DNA of 64,000 nt from an uncultured Bifidobacterium sp. (GTDB taxonomy: Bacteria; Actinomycetota; Actinomycetes; Actinomycetales; Bifidobacteriaceae), in assembly GCF_959020145.1 (NCBI RefSeq), contig NZ_CAUEQY010000004.1:43738-107737 (forward strand), in the 5' to 3' direction. Made by a program: the position numbers and the translations under genes. Below the pieces are notes generated by a model. The model did no database searches and had not been told where the DNA came from. It was given only the letters and a program-made list of their open reading frames with translations. Below, one piece after another: positions 45,650 to 54,395 of this stretch; the stretch's first letter is position 1; every line of letters begins with the position of its first letter.

Positions 45650-47407
45650 ATGAGCGACGCCGGTTCGGGAAGCCGTTTCCCTTTCCTCAAGCGCAATCGA
45701 AACGACGACACGCCGAGCGATTTCTCACAGCGCATGGATTTGAATTCCCCGGTCACAGGAGAAATCAACCAGATTTTCACGCCGAGCCAGCCACGCCATG
45801 CCGCTGCACCCAGCGACGCCACTAGCGACTTTCCCGCCATGCCCACATCCACCGAAGGCATGGACGAAAACACCGAACGCGAATATGCCATGGCGCTAGC
45901 TCAAGGCATGAGCCTACCGTTCGTAGACCTCAACGAATACCAAGTAGACAAAGAAGTCATCAGCATGGTGCCGGACGACCTGTGCCGTCGCAACCAGCTG
46001 CTGCCATTGTCCATTGTCAACGGACGCATCACCGTGGCCATGGCCAACCCGAAAAACTTCGCCGCCATCGACGACGTGTCCGCCAGCACCGGCATGCCGG
46101 TCATTCCCATGGTGGCGATGCCTTCTCAGGTGAAGGACGCCATCAACCGGTACCTGCGCGCCAACGCGGAGCTGACCGAGCTGTCGCACGAAATCGCGGC
46201 GACCGCCAAGAAGGAAGTGGACCTCGAATCCGACAGCGGCGAGGACGCCTCCCCTGTGGCACGCTTCGTCAGCCTGCTCATCAACCAGGCCATCGACGAC
46301 CACTGCTCCGATATCCACATCGAACCGCAGGAAGACGGTCTGCTCGTGCGCTACCGTATCGACGGTGTGCTGCACGTGTTCCAAAAGGCGCCGAAAGCCA
46401 TGACCCAAGGTGTGATCAGCCGCATCAAGGTCATGTCCGATATGGATATCGGCGAGCGCCGTAAGCCGCAGGATGGTCGTATCACCGTCAAGCACAATGG
46501 TCAGAAGGTGGATCTTCGTGTGGCCGCACTGCCGACGGTATGGGGCGAGAAGATTGTTATGCGAATCCTGAGCACGCCTTCGGGCAATCTCAAGGTGGAG
46601 GATTTGAATTTCAGCCAACGTAATTTCGACGTGTTCTCCAAGGCGTACAACCGTCCGTATGGTCTGGTGTTGGTCACCGGTCCTACCGGTTCGGGTAAGT
46701 CGACCACGTTGTATGCCACGTTGGGTGATGTGGCCCGTCCGGAAATCAACATCATTACGGTTGAGGACCCGGTGGAATTCCGTATGAGAGGCATCAATCA
46801 GGTTCAGGTGAACAACAAGGCCGGTATGACGTTCGCCGCGGCTCTGCGTTCGATCCTTCGTGCAGACCCTGATGTGGTGCTCATCGGCGAGATTCGAGAT
46901 CAGGAGACCGCCAACATTGCTATTGAGGCTTCGTTGACCGGCCATTTGGTGCTTTCCACCCTGCACACCAATGATGCGCCAAGCGCAGTGACACGTTTGA
47001 CGGAAATGGGTGTGGAGCCGTTCCTATTGAGCTCGTCGCTTGCTGCGGTGATGGCTCAGCGACTGGCTCGCCGCCTGTGCAAGAAGTGCAAGCGTCAGGA
47101 TACTGCCACCGAGGCGGAGCTTCGGACGTTGGGTGTTCCACACATGCCAGATACCCCTCTTCCGACGATATGGCGTCCGGTAGGATGCCGAGAATGCGCC
47201 AACACCGGCTATAGCGGCCGTGTGGCCATCCAGCAGGTCATGGGCGTGGATTCAACAATGGAGGATCTTATAGCCCGTGGCGCCACGTCGATTGATATTG
47301 ACAAGGCGGCGAAGGAGCAAGGCATGACCACACTTCGTAAGGACGGTTGGCAGAAGGCGCTTCAAGGCATTACCTCCGTGGAGGAAGTGCTTCGCGTGAC
47401 GGTGTAG
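45650..47407 (+). CDS. pilB: Type IV pilus extension ATPase PilB (GspE family)
   Basis: Hexameric ATPase that drives pilin insertion. About 585 residues: N-terminal GspE_N domain (about 75-180), then the ATPase with Walker A GPTGSGKSTTLY, Asp box VEDPVEFRM, Walker B VVLIGEIRDQET, His box THLHTND-like (STLHTNDAPSA). A zinc tetracysteine element CKKCKRQ ... CRECANTGYSGR is diagnostic of GspE/PilB. Start at the ATG after AGGAGG (45650); the earlier in-frame ATG at 45590 is rejected. Heads the rightward unit with pilT and a glycosyltransferase. Confidence 0.95.
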   Translation: MSDAGSGSRFPFLKRNRNDDTPSDFSQRMDLNSPVTGEINQIFTPSQPRHAAAPSDATSDFPAMPTSTEGMDENTEREYAMALAQGMSLPFVDLNEYQVDKEVISMVPDDLCRRNQLLPLSIVNGRITVAMANPKNFAAIDDVSASTGMPVIPMVAMPSQVKDAINRYLRANAELTELSHEIAATAKKEVDLESDSGEDASPVARFVSLLINQAIDDHCSDIHIEPQEDGLLVRYRIDGVLHVFQKAPKAMTQGVISRIKVMSDMDIGERRKPQDGRITVKHNGQKVDLRVAALPTVWGEKIVMRILSTPSGNLKVEDLNFSQRNFDVFSKAYNRPYGLVLVTGPTGSGKSTTLYATLGDVARPEINIITVEDPVEFRMRGINQVQVNNKAGMTFAAALRSILRADPDVVLIGEIRDQETANIAIEASLTGHLVLSTLHTNDAPSAVTRLTEMGVEPFLLSSSLAAVMAQRLARRLCKKCKRQDTATEAELRTLGVPHMPDTPLPTIWRPVGCRECANTGYSGRVAIQQVMGVDSTMEDLIARGATSIDIDKAAKEQGMTTLRKDGWQKALQGITSVEEVLRVTV

Positions 47408-47543
47408 GTTCCACCTGACGTTACATGCACCTATGCACCTCTCCGCACTTATAAAACACCTATAAAACGTTCGGTTGCGTCGGCGCGTCGAAGCGCCGGC
47501 ACGACCGACATTTTCAGACAGCAACCCACCTATTAAAAGGACA

Positions 47544-49349
47544 ATGATGACCATCGAGCAAACGTGGAACAATGGCGGATATCTTTCCGGTCTCAAAGGC
47601 GTGACCATTCCCAACAACACTCCATCGTTCAATGAGGATCCCCGCAAGGGACGTCATTGGTCTTCCGACAATGCGATTCAGGCAGATGATGAAAGCCTTA
47701 AGGGCATTTTCGCTTCGCTTAATTCAATGCCGACTGTAAGCCAGCAGGATGTGCAAATTCCCGACCCGCAGCCAGTTTCACAGTCTCAACCATCCGAACA
47801 GTCTGTTGCTCAACAACAGACTACGCAAGCCATACAACAATCGCAGGAAGCGCATGTTTTTCCAACAACAATCGACCGTCAACCAGTCGGTACCGGCAGC
47901 CTGCAGTTTGATGAGGACACTGACGCGACCCAGCAAAATCCCGCATATGAGGAGCATGGGCCGATCCAGCAGATCGACAGCAATCCACCGTCCTTCGTAC
48001 CGGGTGCCACACCATTCGCTAAGCGACAGGCCGACATCACCGAAACCGCAGCGCAGCAGATGCCTCCGACCATCACTCACATTCCGCAGGACGCAGCTTT
48101 CCAAAGGCCGCAGCCACAGCAACAGCAGATGAGTCAGCCCCAGCCGCAGACCAGGCCATTCGCGGATTTCGTAGTGCCTGAAACCAACGACGCCGACGAG
48201 GATGCCGTTCCGGAAGAACGTAAGATCAAGGCCGAGCAGGTCGAACAGACGCTGCGCACCGAACATCCGGACGCGGACGACGAATTCGTGTCGGCCATCC
48301 GCCAGCTGGTTGAGCTCAATGCGTCCGATTTGCACTTGGTAATCAACGACCCGCCAATGCTGCGCGTGGATGGCAAGCTGCGCCCCGCCAAGGGATTGAG
48401 CGTGTGGACGAAGGATCACACGTACGAAGCAGTGAAAGTCATGACCAACGAATTAGAGATGGAACGTTTCAAAGATGATCTGGAACTTGATATCTCCTTC
48501 GCCATTGGCGACCTGTTGCGCTTCCGTGTGAACGTATACCGCGACCGTATGGGCGTATGCGCCGCGTTGCGTACCATTCCCACGGAAATCAAAACCGCGC
48601 AGGAACTGGGAATTGACCCGCGTATCGCCGACCTTGCGCTGTTGCCGCGTGGTCTGGTGCTTGTATGCGGCCCGACCGGTTCCGGTAAGTCGACCACACT
48701 GGCCGCAATCGTGGACAAGGCGAATGCGGAACGTGCCGACCATATCATCACCATCGAAGACCCGATCGAATTCGTGCATCAGCATAAGCGTTGCGTGATG
48801 AGCCAGCGAGAAGTGGGCACTGATACGAAAAGCTTCGCGGAAGCGCTGAAACGTGCGCTGCGTGAGGATCCGGACATTATCGAAGTCGGTGAGCTTCGAG
48901 ACTTGGAAACCATTTCCACCGCACTGACCGCAGTGGAAACCGGCCACTTGGTGTTCGCAACCCTTCATACTCAGGACGCCGGCTCCACCGTGGACCGTCT
49001 CATCGACGTGTATCCGGAAAACCAGCAGCAGCAGATTCGCGTGCAGGTAGCTTCCACCTTGCGTGCCGTGATCGTACAGACACTGATTCCGCGCGCTACC
49101 GGCCATGGCCGTGCACCAGCCACTGAAGTGATGATCAACACTCCGGCCGTTTCCTCACTGATCCGCAGTGGCAAGGCGCATCAGATTCGCACCGTGCTAC
49201 AGTCCGGCGAGAAGGAAGGCATGCACACGCTCGATCAGGATCTGGCGCGACTGGTGAACAAGGGCGTGATCACATTCGAGGACGCGCTGGTGAAGGTGCA
49301 GGTACGCGAGGAGTTCGAGAAGCTCTGCGGCGCGCGCAAGTCGTTCTAA
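47544..49349 (+). CDS. pilT: Type IV pilus retraction ATPase PilT with long N-terminal extension
   Basis: About 601 residues. The last 350 or so are a full PilT ATPase: VELNASDLHLVINDPPMLRVDG, Walker A GPTGSGKSTTLAAI, Walker B DIIEVGELRDLET, His box FATLHTQDAGS and the C-terminal region. The first 230 residues are a low-complexity Gln/Pro/Ser-rich segment absent from typical PilT (about 350 residues). The ATG at 47544 follows AAAAGGACA. Retraction ATPase implies a dynamic pilus (twitching, DNA uptake or host contact). Confidence 0.93.
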   Translation: MMTIEQTWNNGGYLSGLKGVTIPNNTPSFNEDPRKGRHWSSDNAIQADDESLKGIFASLNSMPTVSQQDVQIPDPQPVSQSQPSEQSVAQQQTTQAIQQSQEAHVFPTTIDRQPVGTGSLQFDEDTDATQQNPAYEEHGPIQQIDSNPPSFVPGATPFAKRQADITETAAQQMPPTITHIPQDAAFQRPQPQQQQMSQPQPQTRPFADFVVPETNDADEDAVPEERKIKAEQVEQTLRTEHPDADDEFVSAIRQLVELNASDLHLVINDPPMLRVDGKLRPAKGLSVWTKDHTYEAVKVMTNELEMERFKDDLELDISFAIGDLLRFRVNVYRDRMGVCAALRTIPTEIKTAQELGIDPRIADLALLPRGLVLVCGPTGSGKSTTLAAIVDKANAERADHIITIEDPIEFVHQHKRCVMSQREVGTDTKSFAEALKRALREDPDIIEVGELRDLETISTALTAVETGHLVFATLHTQDAGSTVDRLIDVYPENQQQQIRVQVASTLRAVIVQTLIPRATGHGRAPATEVMINTPAVSSLIRSGKAHQIRTVLQSGEKEGMHTLDQDLARLVNKGVITFEDALVKVQVREEFEKLCGARKSF

Positions 49350-49510
49350 GGATGGCCGGCACAGCTGGCGCGATGGTGTGCCCATGCATCCAATGGCGGT
49401 TCCGCAACATGGAATATGACGGAACCGCCATGGTCCATGCGCGGCCACGCAATAATCGCAAAGTCACGCAGCAATCGCTCGTATTTCGAACGCAACGGGA
49501 AACAGGAAAC

Positions 49511-51292
49511 ATGAGTTCTGCAACAGTAGCAGCCACAGACAACAGAACACGATGCGACGCAATCCGGCATTGGCTCTCGCCGCATCGTCTGCACTGCATC
49601 GTGCTCGCGGCGTACGTCATCGTGGTGGCCACAGTGATGTGCTTCCACGAACCATGGTTCGACGAGGCACAAGCCTGGCTCATCGCGCGCGACTGCTCCT
49701 GGCGGGAGATGATTCTGGAACGTCCACACTATGAGGGGCATCCGCCTCTGTGGTGGATGATGCTCGCCGCACCCGCAAAACTCGGCGTACCCTACGAGAT
49801 CGGTCTGAAAAGCATCAATCTGGCATGCGCCACACTCATGATCTGGCTGTTGGAATTCAAAACCAAACTGCCGGAACCATTCAAAGTCATCCTGCCGTTC
49901 TCCTATTTCCTGTGCTATCAGTACGGCGTCACGTCGCGCCCCTATGCGCTGATGGTCGCCGCCATGCTGCTGGTGGCTATCAACTGGAAAACCCGCGACG
50001 AGAAACCATGGCGCGAAGCGCTCAGCATGATGCTGCTGTGCCTGACCAGTTCATATGGACTGGTAATCGCCGGCATGTTCGCGGCGAATTGGGTAGTGCG
50101 GTTCGTCTGGCAGGAACACTCGTTGATACGTAACCGGCGACGGTTCATCGCGCTGCTGGCGCTGCTCGCGGCGGCGATGGCCATACTGATCGACGTGATG
50201 CCCGCAAAAGACGTGTATTCCGGCAATTTCGACATCTCCGGCATGACACAGCCGGCACCACTATGGATACAAATCTGCAATTCCTGGCTGCTGCTGCCGG
50301 CCGAAGCATTATTCACCTCGACGGTGTCGGACACGAATCTGGTATTCATCGGCCTATCACCGACACTGCTGTACACGGGAACCGTGTCATGCCTCATGTG
50401 GGCCCCGCTCATCCACATCAGCCGACGACGGCACAACGCAATGCTGCTGCTGAGCTCGTACACAGTGATGTGCTTGGTGTTCGCGCAGCATTTCTCTATG
50501 CACCATCTGGGCATCCTGCTGGGATTCTTCATCGCGGTGCTCGCGATTGACTGCGACGAACGACGTATCGGCGTGGATGATTGGCCGGCCTGGTGCGCCA
50601 CCATGGCCGACCAATTCGCCGGCAAGCTTGGGGTGAAGAAAGCGCGCAACTATCTCATCATGCTGAAGGCCCTCGCTTTAGGTGCCATGCTAATCAGCGT
50701 GTATTGGACGATCAACGCCAGCATATGCGACATACGATACGAGTATTCCTCATCCCGGACGGTGGCCTCGTTCATCAAGACCAATCATCTGGAGCAATAC
50801 CGTTGGATGGCTGGCTGGACTCGCATCAATTCCACGAATGCGTCCCCGGATGTCAAAGCACGAATCAAGCAAGGCGGCTACTGCGCCAATGGCAAGGATT
50901 GCATCGACTACACATCATGGGTGAGCGGAACACTGGTCACCGCCGACCCGTACTTCAAGCGTACGCTCATGTCCAATGCCTACAAAGGGCGCAGCTACAT
51001 CTCTTGGGAATGGTGCATAGACCCCTATGCCGGCAAACAAGACATCGAAACCTGGAGATCATGGGGCGAACCCGAATTCTACGACACCATCTATCAGCCG
51101 TTCTTCTTCAGCGCCCTCGGCTATGACCGGAACGACTACACGAAAATACGCATCGCCGAAACCGTCACGCCATGGAAAGACCAGCGATCGCGCGGTTCCG
51201 TGGAAATCTACGTACGCAACGACATCTACAAGAACGTCCTGCACTCCCCTGACACCGGCATCGCATGGCCGGATGGAGCCAAACGGCGGTAG
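49511..51292 (+). CDS. GT-C type membrane glycosyltransferase-like protein
   Basis: About 593 residues with a first hydrophobic helix (about 28-48), then the WFDEAQAWLIARD motif in the first outer loop, as in PMT/ArnT-type GT-C transferases where the Asp-Glu pair is catalytic. About ten further membrane segments and an outer C-terminal domain of about 170 residues follow. Uses polyprenyl-phosphate sugars in known relatives. Its place directly after pilT, same strand, raises the possibility of pilin or surface-glycan modification, which is inference. Start after CAGGAAAC. Confidence 0.65.
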   Translation: MSSATVAATDNRTRCDAIRHWLSPHRLHCIVLAAYVIVVATVMCFHEPWFDEAQAWLIARDCSWREMILERPHYEGHPPLWWMMLAAPAKLGVPYEIGLKSINLACATLMIWLLEFKTKLPEPFKVILPFSYFLCYQYGVTSRPYALMVAAMLLVAINWKTRDEKPWREALSMMLLCLTSSYGLVIAGMFAANWVVRFVWQEHSLIRNRRRFIALLALLAAAMAILIDVMPAKDVYSGNFDISGMTQPAPLWIQICNSWLLLPAEALFTSTVSDTNLVFIGLSPTLLYTGTVSCLMWAPLIHISRRRHNAMLLLSSYTVMCLVFAQHFSMHHLGILLGFFIAVLAIDCDERRIGVDDWPAWCATMADQFAGKLGVKKARNYLIMLKALALGAMLISVYWTINASICDIRYEYSSSRTVASFIKTNHLEQYRWMAGWTRINSTNASPDVKARIKQGGYCANGKDCIDYTSWVSGTLVTADPYFKRTLMSNAYKGRSYISWEWCIDPYAGKQDIETWRSWGEPEFYDTIYQPFFFSALGYDRNDYTKIRIAETVTPWKDQRSRGSVEIYVRNDIYKNVLHSPDTGIAWPDGAKRR

Positions 51293-51335
51293 ATGGGAGC
51301 ATCGGTGCATCACACGAGCAAGGTAGTCTGAGAAT

Positions 51336-52487
51336 ATGCCGTACCACAACCCGAATTCACGCAGCCGGCGGAATGTCCTACGTATCGTGGGCGTGCTCGT
51401 CGTGCTTGCCGTCATCGCCGGCGTCGCCAATTTCCTGCACGCCACCACCAGCGAAGCGGCCGGCAACGTCAAGCCGCAGATCGAAACCATGCAAGGCATC
51501 CGGCAGACCGCGCAGGACAGCATCACGTTCGCGCAGGGCCTGGATGATCCGGACCGATTCGCCGCGCACATCGAAACCGTGCAGCAGTGCATGGACGATT
51601 ACGACCGGCTTGCCGACGCCAAGCAGATCAAGTATCTGCTGTCGGACAATCTGCAGGAACGCATCATCGGACTGTTGTACCGCAACCAGCAGCGCACCAT
51701 CATCGACAGCATGCGCGTGGCGGCACATAATCTCGACGGACAGACCAAGGAGCTGCTCAGCGCGGTCGACGCGGCCATGGCGGATGATTTCAGCCAGCAT
51801 GCGGCGCAATGGCTGCTGCAGGTGGATGATCCGACGCAGGCGAACGAGCTCATCGACCGATACGGCAAACAGCGCGCGTATGCATCGATGAGGGAGATGC
51901 TCGCCGACCTACGGTCGCTGCACAAACTACGCTCGGACGTGAAACAGCAGGTCTCGACTGCGGTCAGCAATCTGCATAACGCGGAAGCCGCAGCGGCTGC
52001 GATCGCCGTGCCCGAACGCAACGGTGATCTCGATCCGGCCGGATGGTACACGCTCGCCACGAACGTGGCATCGACGATGGGCGTGCAGATCGAACAGACC
52101 ATGGAATTCAACTGCGGCGGCCAGTCAGGTGAGAATCCGAGTGGATTCGTGGCTGCGTATTACTGCCAGATGCCCGACCGCTCGCAGAGGAATGTCGTGC
52201 ATATCCTCACCACACACCCGGATTGGACGCAGACCGCGCGAAGCCCCTGGCTGGTGGACATGGTCAAGCACGAACTTTCGCACCGTTCGATCATGATCTC
52301 CTGCGGCACCACGCAACCGACAATCGCAGCCGACCGTACGGAGGCGGTGACGAATTCCTATTCGGTGCTGTTTTTCGGGGCCGACCGCGACCGCATCACG
52401 AATCAGCAGCAGGGTGTCGCCGAATACGCGATGGATGCATCCAGCGATCAGCTGGCCACCGCCATCCACGATGGCAATTGCGGGTGA
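51336..52487 (+). CDS. Exported protein with HELSH motif, unknown family
   Basis: A 383-residue protein with a basic N-terminus, one membrane-spanning or signal-anchor helix (about 14-34) and an extracellular, mostly helical domain (about 45-235). A C-terminal domain with conserved-looking cysteines (FNCGGQSG, AYYCQMPD, MISCGTT, DGNCG) follows. VKHELSHRSI has the HExxH pattern of zinc metallopeptidases, although no third ligand can be pointed out. Weak ribosome site. It is 44 bases after the glycosyltransferase gene and may be part of that unit. Confidence 0.5.
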   Translation: MPYHNPNSRSRRNVLRIVGVLVVLAVIAGVANFLHATTSEAAGNVKPQIETMQGIRQTAQDSITFAQGLDDPDRFAAHIETVQQCMDDYDRLADAKQIKYLLSDNLQERIIGLLYRNQQRTIIDSMRVAAHNLDGQTKELLSAVDAAMADDFSQHAAQWLLQVDDPTQANELIDRYGKQRAYASMREMLADLRSLHKLRSDVKQQVSTAVSNLHNAEAAAAAIAVPERNGDLDPAGWYTLATNVASTMGVQIEQTMEFNCGGQSGENPSGFVAAYYCQMPDRSQRNVVHILTTHPDWTQTARSPWLVDMVKHELSHRSIMISCGTTQPTIAADRTEAVTNSYSVLFFGADRDRITNQQQGVAEYAMDASSDQLATAIHDGNCG

Positions 52488-52511
52488 GGTAAGCCAGTTC
52501 TCGCTTGGCGA

Positions 52512-53105
52512 CTATTGCACATCCTTGAATTCGATAGTCCAGTTCTTCGCGTCGTCGCCAAGCACATTGCGCACATACTGCTCTAGAATAGTCCGCGCGC
52601 GAGCTTCGGCTTGGGCAAGCAACGCCGAATCGGTTTTCGCCTGCTTCAGCATGCTTTGCTGGGCCTTATCAAACATTTCCGTTTTCTCTTCGGCGGTAAT
52701 CGAAGTGGCGAAACCAGTGCTCACCAGCGGTTTGCTGAACGACTTCTCATTTACGTCCGGATTATCCAACACGTGAGCTGGAGGCACGGTAATGATTACT
52801 CTATGACCGTTGGCATCTGGACTAATTGTTACTTTATCGGCATCAATACCGTACTTCACGATGCCACTGTATTCCATCCACATACGTTTGTAGCCATTAT
52901 TGAAGAACCACGATCCCTCATGACTGAGCTTGGCCGTGTTGTGGTAATAACATTTTAATGTGGCCATCTGTGCGATATACGTGGCATTCGAGAAAGTTGG
53001 GATAGCTTCTTTCTTTTCCTCGCCGCACCCTACAGCAGAACATGCAAGCGTAGCAACACATAATGCGGCAATCGCACGTTTCATGGAACGATTATTCGTC
53101 AGCAT
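52512..53105 (-). CDS. Lipoprotein with DUF4230-like domain
   Basis: A 197-residue exported lipoprotein: signal sequence with lipobox SAVGC, short linker, then a domain with KCYYHNTAKL and FFNNGYKRMWMEYSGIVKYGIDADKV, followed by ITVPPAHVLDNPDVNEKSF. This layout resembles the DUF4230 family. The ATG at 53105 has AAGGAG at good spacing and overlaps the end of the upstream gene, which encodes a similar domain, so the two are coupled. Function unknown. Confidence 0.65.
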   Translation of the reverse strand: MLTNNRSMKRAIAALCVATLACSAVGCGEEKKEAIPTFSNATYIAQMATLKCYYHNTAKLSHEGSWFFNNGYKRMWMEYSGIVKYGIDADKVTISPDANGHRVIITVPPAHVLDNPDVNEKSFSKPLVSTGFATSITAEEKTEMFDKAQQSMLKQAKTDSALLAQAEARARTILEQYVRNVLGDDAKNWTIEFKDVQ

Positions 53106-53769
53106 GCGCGGTCTCCTTAGTGAGCTTTACGGTCTCGGCCTTCTGCAATTTGTATCCTTTTGCTTCCACGAGATCCTTGGTCAACGCATCCACAGTTTGT
53201 TCAAGATTGCTGGCAGCAATAGAAATAATGTCTCCGTTTGTCTTGGTCTCCTGTTGCGCATCCTGCTTGCAAAGCTTGATCACCTCATCAATTTCAACGG
53301 ACGGATTGTTCTCGAAAAAGTCGAGGCTGCCGCTATCAACCACGACGTCCCCAATAGTCGGCTTCGGCAGAATCGGAGTGACGGTCTTCGCGGTATCGTC
53401 CACTTCGAACGTGATATCGCTCATCTTGACGCCAGCAGTCACCGTCGCCTCATATGCAACATGCCACTTGTCCTTACCAGCATTGTCTTTCTTTACAGCA
53501 ACACCGCCATAATGGAATTTCGCGGTCGATAGATCGTCGATATTCACAGCCGCCTGCAACTGGCTTTCCACACTGATGGTAGATTCGGTCCTTGCATTGT
53601 CAAAAACAGGTTTAACGACACCGTTCCACACAAACAGGACAACTGCAACAGTGACAATTGCCGCAACAGCACCAAACAACACCTTACGCAACTTTTTTGC
53701 ACTGAGATCGCCGAACAACCTATCGCAAAGACCGCCCCGCCTCCTTCGACTCCCGTCATTTCTCGCCAA
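53092..53769 (-). CDS. Membrane-anchored DUF4230-family protein
   Basis: A 225-residue protein with a basic N-terminus (MARNDGSRRRRGG), transmembrane helix (about 32-50) and an outer DUF4230-type domain: LQAAVNIDDLSTAKFHYGGVAV, VTAGVKMSDITFEVDD, PKPTIGDVVVDSGSLDFFENNP. Followed by the coupled lipoprotein of similar fold, so they may form a heteromer. A long coiled segment ends the protein. Function unknown; the pair looks like a duplicated and diverged exported module. Confidence 0.7.
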   Translation of the reverse strand: MARNDGSRRRRGGLCDRLFGDLSAKKLRKVLFGAVAAIVTVAVVLFVWNGVVKPVFDNARTESTISVESQLQAAVNIDDLSTAKFHYGGVAVKKDNAGKDKWHVAYEATVTAGVKMSDITFEVDDTAKTVTPILPKPTIGDVVVDSGSLDFFENNPSVEIDEVIKLCKQDAQQETKTNGDIISIAASNLEQTVDALTKDLVEAKGYKLQKAETVKLTKETAHADE

Positions 53770-54122
53770 CGCACATTCCTTTCACGGTTCTCTTCCGTCA
53801 ACAATTCTATCCCCGCATGCAAATACATAGGGGCGTCACAAACGTCTCAGGAAATAATACGGGGAAGCCCATCTCGTGGAATGATTATCGGAAATAATCC
53901 GATATTTGATGACGTTTCATCATAATGAAAATGCCCGCCATGTCTTCCTGCAAGGCAGGACAGCACACATACCACTTACTACTTCCACGCCGGCTTAAAC
54001 ATTCGGATGGGATACTCAAAAGAGCGTGGAAGAGGCGACCTGCTATTCAGCACACGAAATGCTGCAGCCGAACGTACAATGGTCGCCCCATGTCTTCGCT
54101 ATTCGGCGATGCCGTTTTTGGA
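53770..54122. other. Non-coding region with two palindromes
   Basis: No gene recognised in these 353 bases. It contains two perfect palindromes close together: TATCGGA-5-TCCGATA (53886-53904) and TGATGA-4-TCATCA (53907-53922), about 120-150 bases upstream of the DUF4230 gene at 53769. They are candidate operators for that gene. Confidence 0.35.
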
Positions 54123-54395
54123 CTAAATCAGCCAATCGGTCACGTCCTTCTCGGAAACAGATTCCGAGAAACGGTGCCCGGTAAGCCATGTACCGCTGCC
54201 TGCCATTTTCTGGAGCGTGGATGCACTGTTGCCGATATCGGAGCTGGCGGAAGTGCAGAACGGAATGATCGTCTTACCTGCGAAATCGTTGGATTTGACG
54301 GAATCGTTCACCAGCCAAACAGGTGCCATCCACCAAATCGGGAAGCCCAGATACACAGTGCTGCCGGCACCGACCATGTCATGGGCCGGAATCAT
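54123..54395 (-). pseudogene. Flavodoxin, N-terminally truncated
   Basis: A 90-codon piece holding only the C-terminal half of a flavodoxin: GSTVYLGFPIWWMAPVW, GKTIIPFCTSASSDIG and WLTGHRFSESVS. The FMN phosphate loop that forms the N-terminus of the family (T/S-rich, first 15 residues) is missing, and the preceding bases are the end of the aldo/keto reductase gene. FMN could not be held, so this is a remnant rather than a functional gene, unless a fused product is made by an unseen mechanism. Confidence 0.7.
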
